5,191 bases of DNA. Source: Fidelibacterota bacterium. Its GTDB lineage: Bacteria > Fidelibacterota > UBA2242 > B5-G15. Of this stretch, positions 1 through 5,191 are shown piece by piece. The stretch lies in contig QNCQ01000152.1 of assembly GCA_003645825.1 (NCBI GenBank), positions 1 through 5,191 on the forward strand, given 5' to 3'. Both the position numbers and the translations under genes were made by a program. How positions within the stretch are numbered: position 1 is the stretch's first letter; the number at the start of each line of letters is the position of its first letter. The notes beneath the pieces are model-generated. The model did no database searches and had not been told where the DNA came from. It saw only the letters and a program-made list of their open reading frames with translations.

Positions 1-570
1 CTGCCCTTCAAGCTGGAGACGAATATCCCACAGTCCAAATCCCTTTGAGGGTTCGAGCAACCATATTAACAGCAATCCCAGTATTAAAACGGAATCGCTG
101 GCTCCCACTATCATGAATGTCTTCTTTGCGGAACTAGGTGCGTTCGCAGTATTAGCAAGTAACGCATAAAGGTAAAGAACTACTCCCGACAATCCCCAGA
201 ATATGATGAAAACGATCGAGTGTGTACTTAGAACAGCCCCATTTGAAAATGCTATAGTTAATGAAAACAATACGAAAAACCTTTTCTCAATATCCCTGGC
301 AACACCCTTAAATGAAAAAATAAGTACCAATGTACCAATGATCTGGATAAAAACAAGCGAGAAAAATGCCAGCCTATCAACGCCTAGAATACCAACATTT
401 AAAAATCTGACCTCCAGCCCCATGCTATTGTAAATACCAAAAGTAATAACAAGTAAATACACCATACATGCAACGCTTAAAATCTTTCGTAGCACCAGCG
501 GGAGAAACACGTTTACAACACCCACTACCAGTGGAACCAACAATAATAAACTTAACTCATTCAGTTGCAT
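1..570 (-). CDS. NuoL/M/N-type antiporter-like membrane subunit, N-terminal 190 residues (partial at window edge)
   Basis: This is the N-terminal part of a polytopic protein of the proton-conducting transporter family (NuoL/NuoM/NuoN, EchA, HyfB). It starts at ATG 570, directly after the large-subunit stop, and stays open to the left edge. Hydrophobic segments lie near residues 5-25, 31-48, 68-87, 97-116, 118-139 and 151-171, matching the first helices of the family. The stretch A-K-K-T-F-M-I-V-G-A-S-D-S followed by V-L-I-L-G (148-165) resembles the helix 6 region of the family. In helix 5, F124-W125-G126-L127 occupies the place where NuoM-like proteins read F-W-E, so the conserved membrane Glu appears to be Gly. 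The ribosome site GGAGGG lies 8 bases upstream, inside the large-subunit gene. In M. barkeri Ech the equivalent echA comes first; here it follows the catalytic genes. The family is clear, but the exact member cannot be assigned from the N-terminal third. Confidence 0.88.
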   Translation of the reverse strand, partial: MQLNELSLLLLVPLVVGVVNVFLPLVLRKILSVACMVYLLVITFGIYNSMGLEVRFLNVGILGVDRLAFFSLVFIQIIGTLVLIFSFKGVARDIEKRFFVLFSLTIAFSNGAVLSTHSIVFIIFWGLSGVVLYLYALLANTANAPSSAKKTFMIVGASDSVLILGLLLIWLLEPSKGFGLWDIRLQLEGQ

Positions 571-1749
571 TTATGCTTCCCTCCGAATTCGCTCGGTTTT
601 CTCTCTTGACAACCTTAATAAATCAATATGCAACTCTCTATTTTTCTCATCAATAACCCTCACAGCTCTCTCCGTACAACAATAACAGGGATCAACAGAA
701 GCTGTCGTTATAAGAGCATCAGCAACAGGAATTCCTATACAACTTGCCTTACAGGTCGGTATATTAGCATAACTCGGCGCCCTAACCTTGTGCCGTACAG
801 CTCTATTGGAACCGTCGGTACGAACGTAATGGAAAACCTCTCCCCTTGGAGCTTCATACCTACCTATCCCTTCACCGGGGGGAATCTCCTTCACCTTATT
901 CAAAACCGGACCTCTTTCAGTTCTAAGCAGCTTCAAACATTGCCGGCATATTTTCACAGACTCAATAATCTCAAGAACTCTGACAACAAACTTATCATAC
1001 ACATCTCCATTAGGAAGCACTATTACCTCAAAATCTACCATGTCATAAGCATCCTTAGGCTCATCTTTCCTAACATCAATACCGACATCCGATGCTCTCG
1101 CGGTAGGACCAACCGCACAAAAATTAATTGCATCTTCCTTCTTTAACACACCAACACCCTTTAGCCTCGACTTTAAGACCGGATCATCGCGCACCACCTT
1201 TACTAACATATCCATTTTCTTCTCAATCTCATCCAAAATTTTCTCCATCTCAGGAATTGAATCAGGTTCAACATCCCTCCCCACTCCCCCAATTCTCATC
1301 ATCCCGTAATGATTTCTATTCCCCGATATTATTTCGAACATTTGTAAAACAGGCTCCCTATATTTCCACGCCCACATCCAGACCGTGTCATACCCGATGA
1401 AATGCCCTGCGAGACCAACCCACAAAAGATGACTGTGAATTCTTTCAAGCTCCCCTACCAGAGTGCGTATTATCTTCGCCCTAACTGGAACTTCCACATT
1501 GCAGACATCCTCTACAGCATGGACGAAGGCAAGCGGATGCGATGTCGAACATATACCACATATTCGCTCAACCAAATATATAGACTGGGTAAAGGTCATT
1601 GACTCAGAGATAAACTCATGTCCCCTATGCATCCAGCCTATCTCTATATCGATATCAACAACTGTCTCACCATCAACTTTCAAGGTAAAATACTCAGCCT
1701 CTTCAAGTAATGGATGATATGGCCCCACGGGAATTATCCGTTCCATCAT
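571..1749 (-). CDS. Group 4 [NiFe] hydrogenase large (catalytic) subunit, NuoD/EchE-like
   Basis: This 392-residue subunit holds the Ni-Fe active site, where 2H+ + 2e- and H2 are interconverted. Both Ni-binding motifs are complete: R62-I-C64-G-I-C67-x3-H71, and D353-P-C355-Y-C-C358 followed by T-E-R. This separates it from complex I NuoD, which has lost these cysteines. The N-terminal V-G-P-Y-H-P (8-13) and M-H-R-G-H (40-44) are shared by the NuoD/EchE family. The sequence continues 34 residues after C358. By comparison with E. coli HycE, which is cut after the Arg of its C-T-D-R sequence, cleavage after R361 would release a 31-residue tail; this is inference. Two ATG codons stand in tandem. 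The first (1749) is only 2 bases from AGGAGGT, while the second (1746, forming TGATG with the preceding stop) is 5 bases away and may be the true start. Length fits Ech/Coo/Mbh types. No maturation protease or hyp gene is in the window. Confidence 0.97.
   Translation of the reverse strand: MMERIIPVGPYHPLLEEAEYFTLKVDGETVVDIDIEIGWMHRGHEFISESMTFTQSIYLVERICGICSTSHPLAFVHAVEDVCNVEVPVRAKIIRTLVGELERIHSHLLWVGLAGHFIGYDTVWMWAWKYREPVLQMFEIISGNRNHYGMMRIGGVGRDVEPDSIPEMEKILDEIEKKMDMLVKVVRDDPVLKSRLKGVGVLKKEDAINFCAVGPTARASDVGIDVRKDEPKDAYDMVDFEVIVLPNGDVYDKFVVRVLEIIESVKICRQCLKLLRTERGPVLNKVKEIPPGEGIGRYEAPRGEVFHYVRTDGSNRAVRHKVRAPSYANIPTCKASCIGIPVADALITTASVDPCYCCTERAVRVIDEKNRELHIDLLRLSREKTERIRREA
579..584 (-). promoter_or_regulatory. 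Ribosome binding site of the antiporter-like gene, inside the large-subunit gene
   Basis: GGAGGG on the minus strand lies within the last codons of the large subunit, 8 bases from the ATG at 570. It confirms the start of the partial membrane gene and suggests translational coupling of the catalytic and ion-conducting subunits. Confidence 0.8.
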
Positions 1750-2180
1750 TTACCTCCTATTCTCAAAGGCTTGTCCACCTTTTCAGGATGGTTTAAAGTC
1801 AACAATTTCTCAGGCCTTGGATGCTCTCGAAACTTTATCCCAAACATCTCCATCATCTCCCGTTCAATCCATTCCGCACCTCGCACAATCGGGGTGATAG
1901 AGTTCATCTCAGGATTGTCTTTGTTTGGAATAAACACAGTAGGACATAGATAAACACCACTCCCATCATGAGAAAAATGATATATAACCTCAAAACCATC
2001 TGGACGTTCAAGAGCTGTTGCCGTCGAAAGTCGACACCCCAGCTTATGAAAAATGTGTTCTACTACCTCCCGTAATCGGGAATCCTCAACATAAAAATAC
2101 AATCTGTCCTTCTTTTCACGACACACCGTTATTAAATCTTTATAGTCCTCTTTAAATTTACCAAGCACTTCACTAAGCAT
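1746..2180 (-). CDS. Hydrogenase accessory subunit, NuoC/EchD-like (30 kDa subunit family)
   Basis: This 144-residue stand-alone relative of the complex I 30 kDa subunit packs against the large and small subunits and has no cofactor of its own. The diagnostic motif is at residues 101-120: G-A-E-W-I-E-R-E, then M-F-G-I-K-F, then E-H-P, followed by L-L at 126-127. It is shorter than NuoC and similar to EchD. A separate polypeptide is the Ech/Coo/Mbh arrangement; in E. coli formate hydrogenlyase this domain is fused to the large subunit (HycE). The ATG start lies inside the end of the small-subunit gene (8-base overlap), with GGAGG six bases upstream. Its own stop TGA overlaps the start of the large-subunit gene. 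The N-terminal 60 residues are less conserved but have the expected alpha/beta pattern. I see nothing abnormal in it. Confidence 0.93.
   Translation of the reverse strand: MLSEVLGKFKEDYKDLITVCREKKDRLYFYVEDSRLREVVEHIFHKLGCRLSTATALERPDGFEVIYHFSHDGSGVYLCPTVFIPNKDNPEMNSITPIVRGAEWIEREMMEMFGIKFREHPRPEKLLTLNHPEKVDKPLRIGGK
1752..1758 (-). promoter_or_regulatory. Ribosome binding site of the large-subunit gene, overlapping the NuoC-like coding end
   Basis: AGGAGGT on the minus strand is inside the last codons of the NuoC-like gene. It is 2 bases from the first ATG (1749) and 5 bases from the second (1746). The spacing favours the second ATG as the working start, which would shorten the protein by one Met. 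Confidence 0.8.
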
Positions 2181-2592
2181 TCAGCACCTCCACGAGCTTC
2201 ATTATTCCCTCTATCATCGCCTCAGGCTTTGGAGGACACCCTGGGATATATATATCAAAGGAAATTTCAGAAAGGACTTTAGATGGATAATTATATCCGC
2301 CCTTAAAAACAGTTCCTGAAGCGGGACAACTCCCCACACCAACCACAAAAATAGGCTTAGGAGCCTGCTCATAAATGTACTTCACCCGGGGAGCCACCTT
2401 TTTATTCAAAATACCTGTAACAAGCAAAACATCAGCATGTCGAATGGATCCAACAAGCTTAATCCCAAACCTTTCAAGGTCATACTTGGGTGTCAAAAGA
2501 TCCAGGATTTCAATATCACAATTATTACACGGCGAAGCACTAACATGAAAAACCCAAATCGATTTTGCTAACTTTTTTGTGTACCAGCTCAT
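2173..2592 (-). CDS. [NiFe] hydrogenase small subunit, NuoB/EchC-like
   Basis: This 139-residue small subunit carries the 4Fe-4S cluster closest to the catalytic site and hands electrons to the Ni-Fe centre in the large subunit. The ligands visible are C22-x2-C25 in P-C-N-N-C-D-I-E, C89 in V-G-S-C-P, and C119 in P-G-C-P-P-K-P. The spaced CxxC followed by D-I-E is the group 4 hydrogenase form; true complex I NuoB has adjacent cysteines. It lacks the C-terminal extra-cluster domain of soluble hydrogenases and has no signal peptide, so the complex faces the cytoplasm. The ATG at 2592, two bases after the membrane-anchor stop, gives the expected N-terminus. An in-frame TTG at 2649 would add 19 residues that overlap the anchor gene and is rejected. 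The ribosome site is weak (GGGG seven bases upstream), so translation probably depends on coupling to the upstream gene. The gene overlaps the following NuoC-like gene by eight bases. Confidence 0.95.
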   Translation of the reverse strand: MSWYTKKLAKSIWVFHVSASPCNNCDIEILDLLTPKYDLERFGIKLVGSIRHADVLLVTGILNKKVAPRVKYIYEQAPKPIFVVGVGSCPASGTVFKGGYNYPSKVLSEISFDIYIPGCPPKPEAMIEGIMKLVEVLNA

Positions 2593-2594
2593 TT

Positions 2595-3521
2595 TTATAC
2601 CCCATAAATAGCAAGAATTACCCCAACAAAAGCTACGGGCGCTGCACAACGCCAGAAAAATTTTATCGCCGTATCTATTCTTATACGAGGATTGGTATTT
2701 TTAATCAGTACCATTAGAACAACTATGCCCAGATATTTCAAAATAAACCATAAGATTCCAAGACCATCCGCTCTAAACCCACCAAGAAAGAGTAAAATCA
2801 AAAGAAATGGATAAAAAACCCACATCATGTACTGATTTAGTTTCCAGTAACCAAGCAGCGGTCCGGAATATTCCATAAAAGGCCCTTCCACAATCTCCGT
2901 CTCAGCTTCAGGAATATGAAACGGAGGTAACGCCATCTTTGCCTGAACACACAAAATACCAAATACAAAAGCAATAACACCTGATACAGAACAAATAAAG
3001 GGAACCCTACTCTGAGCATTGACAATACCATCGAGACTAATAACATAACCTGACTTTATTATAGGAACAAAACAAATCAAAATAAACGCAAGCTCATCGG
3101 CCAGCAAAAGCTTTATCTCCCTGCCAGCACCCAGACTTGAATACACATTTCCAGTAGAACCTCCCCCAATAATTACCATTACAGAGTAAATCATCAAAAG
3201 ATACATCACAACAAATATGTCGCCATTAAACCCCCTTTCAAAGAACAAAGGCACTCCAATAATCGTTGAAACCAAAACCAGTACCCCGAAAGCAACAATA
3301 GGAGCCAGAACAAACAGGGATTTAATGCTATCCTTAACAATTATAGTCTCTTTTCCTAAAAGTTTAATGAAATCATAAAAGTTCTGTAAAATCGGAGGAC
3401 CAACTCTAAACTGAACCCTTGCTGATAGTTTTCTGTCCACCCAACCAACCAGCAACCCCAGAATAGCTGTAAACAAAAGTCCAGGAAATACCAGCAAATA
3501 AAATATATACCACCAGTTCAT
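2595..3521 (-). CDS. Hydrogenase membrane anchor, NuoH/EchB/HycD-like
   Basis: This 308-residue integral membrane protein corresponds to complex I subunit NuoH (ND1), which anchors the peripheral arm and forms the start of the ion pathway. About eight hydrophobic segments are visible, near residues 7-27, 68-90, 101-120, 141-155, 176-194, 231-248, 254-273 and 287-306. Family signatures are V-D-R-K-L-S-A-R-V-Q at 28-37 followed by R-V-G-P at 39-42 (the ERK..GR.Q.R.GP motif with Asp for Glu), S-S-L-G-A-G-R-E at 128-135, and A-E-T-E-I-V-E-G-P at 206-214 followed by E-Y-S-G at 217-220. The acidic loop with E-Y-S-G is the best conserved part of the family. The start is ATG with AAGGAGG seven bases upstream, and it overlaps the stop of the iron-sulfur gene by four bases (ATGA). 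In Ech operons echB likewise precedes echC, echD and echE, as seen here. Its length matches Ech/Hyc/Nuo homologues. NuoH itself is excluded by the hydrogenase-type small and large subunits that follow. Confidence 0.95.
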   Translation of the reverse strand: MNWWYIFYLLVFPGLLFTAILGLLVGWVDRKLSARVQFRVGPPILQNFYDFIKLLGKETIIVKDSIKSLFVLAPIVAFGVLVLVSTIIGVPLFFERGFNGDIFVVMYLLMIYSVMVIIGGGSTGNVYSSLGAGREIKLLLADELAFILICFVPIIKSGYVISLDGIVNAQSRVPFICSVSGVIAFVFGILCVQAKMALPPFHIPEAETEIVEGPFMEYSGPLLGYWKLNQYMMWVFYPFLLILLFLGGFRADGLGILWFILKYLGIVVLMVLIKNTNPRIRIDTAIKFFWRCAAPVAFVGVILAIYGV

Positions 3522-4021
3522 GCCTTATCCTCCTTATGCCGCCAGCTATGACTTTTAATAGCAAGATGCTCCCCGTAGAAAAACAGGTTGTTTTCCGGAT
3601 CCTCTTTCTCAATATCTACCATCTTGAAAGCTCCATTCGGAGAGGTCTTAACACATAGCGGGACATAGTCCGGATTTGACTTTAGTTGTTCAAGGCAATA
3701 GTCACACTTTGCTGTAATGTAGTTAATAACTTCCGGGAAAATGGTACCAAAAGGACACGCCAGAATACAACTCTTACACCCCACACATCGCATATTATAC
3801 CGCTTAACCAATCCATTCTCCATTTTCTCAAGAGCTTCCTTCGGACACGCAAGCACGCAGAAAGCATCCTTACATTGCCGACAGTAAACCGCAAACTCTG
3901 CTACCTCCAGTAAGGAGAACTGCCCGGGATTATCCCTATGATAGAAATATTCACACTTAATATCCTCAACCGATTTACCCGACTCAATTAATGCGGGTAT
4001 ATCAATTAATAATTTCTTCAT
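3518..4021 (-). CDS. 4Fe-4S polyferredoxin subunit (HycB/CooF/DMSO-reductase-beta type) of the hydrogenase
   Basis: This 167-residue iron-sulfur protein probably passes electrons from the flavin/HydB-like module to the hydrogenase small subunit. Numbering from the ATG at 4021, there are two complete motifs: C47-x2-C50-x4-C55-x3-C59-P and C79-x2-C82-x2-C85-x3-C89-P-F-G. A third has only three cysteines, C106-x2-C109 and C123, with serine at 127 where the family has its last cysteine. The usual N-terminal CxxCxxC motif of HycB-like proteins is absent; the first 45 residues hold only C23. The protein has no membrane segment and ends in a charged tail. The ATG is preferred because it overlaps the preceding TGA as ATGA, as at other junctions here. 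A TTG at 4027 sits at better spacing (5 bases) from GAGGAG and would add two residues. It replaces the NuoI-like EchF of classical Ech operons. It could carry two or three clusters. Confidence 0.88.
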   Translation of the reverse strand: MKKLLIDIPALIESGKSVEDIKCEYFYHRDNPGQFSLLEVAEFAVYCRQCKDAFCVLACPKEALEKMENGLVKRYNMRCVGCKSCILACPFGTIFPEVINYITAKCDYCLEQLKSNPDYVPLCVKTSPNGAFKMVDIEKEDPENNLFFYGEHLAIKSHSWRHKEDKA

Positions 4022-4845
4022 TCCCAAATATTCTCCTCATTTTTTATCATTTCATAAGTAAACACTGGACCATCTTTACAGACAAAATACTTACCCATAA
4101 CACAGTGTCTGCATTGCCCAATTCCGCAATACATTTTCTTCTCCATTGAGAGATAAATATCCTCAGGAGAATATCCGTACTTCAGTAAATCCATGGTTGC
4201 AAACTTCATCATTATGGGAGGTCCGCACACTACTACAGGATTACCATCGGGTTTTATATCAATCTTTTCAAGAAGCTTCGTTACCAGACATACCTCTTCA
4301 TCCCACGATTGCCCCTCCGGTACAGAATCAACAGACCTCAAAACCTTAACTTTCTCATGCTTACGCCATTCCTCGATTTGATACTTATAAATCATATCTT
4401 CAGGAGTTCTTGCCCCAGCAAGGAATGTAACACTGTTATACTGATCGATATCGTGGAGAAGTGTAAGAAATAAGGACCTGGTAGGCGCCATTCCAACGCC
4501 TCCGCCCATTATCAGTACATCCTTCCCTTTAAATTTCTCCAGAGGATAACACGACCCGAAAGGGCCTCTCAAACCAACAATATCTCCAGGTTTAACCCTG
4601 TGAATATGCTCCGTTACAAATCCCACTTTCATTATCGTAACATCCATCTCATCCACAACATAATGCGAAGAAGACGGCGTAAAAGGTGCTTCACCTATGC
4701 CCGGTACAGAAAATTCTATAAACTGCCCCGTTTTAAACGGTATCGGTTTCTCAGGCTTTAAATGAAAAGTCTTTATCGTTGGTGACTCATCAATTACTTC
4801 GGTAACCTCTGCCGGTATAACCTTATAAGGATTCTCTCTCTCCAT
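4018..4845 (-). CDS. FAD/NAD(P)-binding oxidoreductase subunit with C-terminal [2Fe-2S] (HydG/AsrB/PyrK-like)
   Basis: This 275-residue cytoplasmic flavoprotein most likely exchanges electrons with NAD(P)H. Residues 6-100 form a ferredoxin-reductase-type FAD domain, with G-Q-F at 40-42, G-E-A-P-F-T-P-S-S-S at 51-60 in place of the classical RxYS, and G-P-F-G at 94-97. Residues 108-225 form the NAD(P) domain, with the glycine-rich G-G-G-V-G-M-A-P at 114-121 and V-C-G-P-P at 206-210. The C-terminus carries C240-x4-C245-x2-C248-x7-C256, the [2Fe-2S] motif shared by sulfhydrogenase gamma, sulfite reductase B, PyrK and NfnA-type subunits. The length is normal for the family. The ATG start has CAGGAGG seven bases upstream, and the gene starts 2 bases after the HydB-like gene, so the two are probably translated together. 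The neighbours exclude a pyrimidine (PyrK) role and favour a hydrogenase diaphorase-type role. Whether it uses NADH or NADPH cannot be read from the sequence. Confidence 0.9.
   Translation of the reverse strand: MERENPYKVIPAEVTEVIDESPTIKTFHLKPEKPIPFKTGQFIEFSVPGIGEAPFTPSSSHYVVDEMDVTIMKVGFVTEHIHRVKPGDIVGLRGPFGSCYPLEKFKGKDVLIMGGGVGMAPTRSLFLTLLHDIDQYNSVTFLAGARTPEDMIYKYQIEEWRKHEKVKVLRSVDSVPEGQSWDEEVCLVTKLLEKIDIKPDGNPVVVCGPPIMMKFATMDLLKYGYSPEDIYLSMEKKMYCGIGQCRHCVMGKYFVCKDGPVFTYEMIKNEENIWE
4033..4038 (-). promoter_or_regulatory. Ribosome binding site of the polyferredoxin gene, with an ambiguous start
   Basis: GAGGAG on the minus strand lies inside the end of the flavoprotein gene. It is 5 bases from a TTG (4027) and 11 bases from the ATG (4021) that overlaps the flavoprotein stop. 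Either start is possible and the difference is two residues. Confidence 0.65.
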
Positions 4846-4847
4846 AA

Positions 4848-5191
4848 CTACGCCTCCTGAAAACTCTTTTCTTTTTCCATAATTCTTTTTACAACACCTC
4901 TAAACTCTATCTCTCCCGGACAGACATCAATGCACCGCCCACAGCCCGTACACCCGAGCAGATCAAAATTATACTTCATGTACAGAAACTTACAAAGATA
5001 TCTGTTTCTAAATCGCTGATACATCTTAGGGCGAGGATTTGCCCCCCCCGCAACCCTTGCATATCCTGTTAACTGACACGAGTCATAACTTCTTACCTTC
5101 GTAAAATCTTTATCCTTCGATTCGTCATTCAAAATTACACAATAACACGTGGGACATATGTTGTTGCATCCACCACACCCCACGCAGTCCC
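4848..5191 (-). CDS. HydB/AsrA-like 4Fe-4S electron-transfer subunit, C-terminal part (partial at window edge)
   Basis: This is the C-terminal 113 residues of an iron-sulfur protein; the frame stays open to the right edge, so its start lies outside. A GTG at 5183 could be read as a start, but it falls inside the first cluster motif and is not one. Numbering from the first whole codon, cluster motif 1 is C2-x2-C5-x2-C8-x3-C12-P, followed by C15 and C17. Motif 2 is C80-x2-C83-x2-C86-x3-C90-P. Between them lies a basic stretch (S-Y-D-S-C, then N-P-R-P and Q-R-F-R-N-R-Y). This layout is typical of the beta subunit of sulfhydrogenase (HydB) and of anaerobic sulfite reductase subunit A. Family members of roughly 330-370 residues relay electrons between the flavin subunit and the catalytic part. 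The FAD/NAD(P) subunit follows after 2 bases, the same pairing as in those enzymes. A run of eight G lies in the coding strand at 5042-5049, but the family pattern continues in frame across it. The partner enzyme here is inferred from the neighbouring hydrogenase genes. Confidence 0.85.
   Translation of the reverse strand, partial: DCVGCGGCNNICPTCYCVILNDESKDKDFTKVRSYDSCQLTGYARVAGGANPRPKMYQRFRNRYLCKFLYMKYNFDLLGCTGCGRCIDVCPGEIEFRGVVKRIMEKEKSFQEA

Noticed and set aside
628..1146. Plus-strand open frame of 172 codons
   Set aside because: It lies wholly antisense to the large hydrogenase subunit, has no recognisable domain and no good ribosome site; the minus-strand gene has complete catalytic motifs. 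The shorter plus-strand frames at 203-656, 1128-1953, 3686-3913 and 4146-4381 are rejected for the same reason.
2593..2649. Extended TTG start for the small subunit (19 extra residues)
   Set aside because: The extension overlaps the coding end of the NuoH-like gene and has no family counterpart; the ATG at 2592 gives the normal N-terminus just before the first cluster motif.
1..3521. Ordinary respiratory complex I (nuo) operon
   Set aside because: The large subunit keeps all four Ni-binding cysteines and the small subunit has the spaced CxxC of hydrogenases; these are lost or altered in NuoD and NuoB. No NuoE/F/G genes are present.
3046..3894. Minus-strand frames inside the membrane anchor and polyferredoxin genes (for example 3406-3612 and 3682-3894)
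   Set aside because: They are alternative frames within genes that show clear family motifs in the main frame; no domain or coupling supports them.
4018..4845. Dihydroorotate dehydrogenase electron-transfer subunit (pyrK)
   Set aside because: Same domain layout, but there is no pyrD or other pyrimidine gene nearby, and the paired HydB/AsrA-like protein is typical of hydrogenase and sulfite reductase systems.
5181..5183. GTG as the start of the HydB-like gene
   Set aside because: The codons before it in frame encode D-C, completing the first C-x2-C-x2-C-x3-C motif, so the gene extends beyond the right edge.
4848..5191. Anaerobic sulfite reductase (asrAB) operon
   Set aside because: The A- and B-like subunits fit, but the siroheme subunit AsrC does not follow; group 4 hydrogenase genes follow instead. 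Genes upstream of the window could still change this.

Overview
The window is an AT-rich piece of one tightly packed operon, read entirely from the minus strand (right to left). It has eight consecutive genes, no tRNA, rRNA, mobile element or CRISPR, and no intergenic gap longer than 2 bases. The first gene runs off the right edge and the last runs off the left edge, so the promoter and terminator both lie outside. Strong Shine-Dalgarno sequences before nearly every gene, together with ATGA/TGATG stop-start overlaps, point to an anaerobic bacterium. An archaeon is less likely but not excluded, and no lineage can be named from this sequence.

The right part (about 3518-5191, the 5' end of the operon) encodes soluble electron-transfer subunits. 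They are the C-terminal end of a HydB/AsrA-type 4Fe-4S protein, a HydG/AsrB-type FAD- and NAD(P)-binding subunit with a C-terminal [2Fe-2S] motif, and a HycB/CooF-type poly-4Fe-4S protein. The first two match the beta/gamma pair that serves as the NAD(P)H-reactive half of the cytoplasmic sulfhydrogenases.

The left part (1-3521) encodes the core of a membrane-bound, energy-converting group 4 [NiFe] hydrogenase, related to complex I. In order it has a NuoH/EchB-like membrane anchor, a NuoB/EchC-like small subunit, a stand-alone NuoC/EchD-like protein, a NuoD/EchE-like large subunit with all four Ni-binding cysteines, and the first 190 residues of a NuoL/M/N-type antiporter-like membrane subunit.

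Together the genes suggest a membrane complex that passes electrons between NAD(P)H and protons/H2 through FAD, [2Fe-2S] and a chain of 4Fe-4S clusters to the Ni-Fe site, coupled to ion movement through the NuoH-like and antiporter-like subunits. It could run as H2 uptake that reduces NAD(P)+ and conserves energy, or as H2 evolution driven by the ion gradient. The combination of a sulfhydrogenase-type NAD(P)H module with an Ech-type proton-coupled hydrogenase is the main point of interest. The direction of flow and the nucleotide used are inference.
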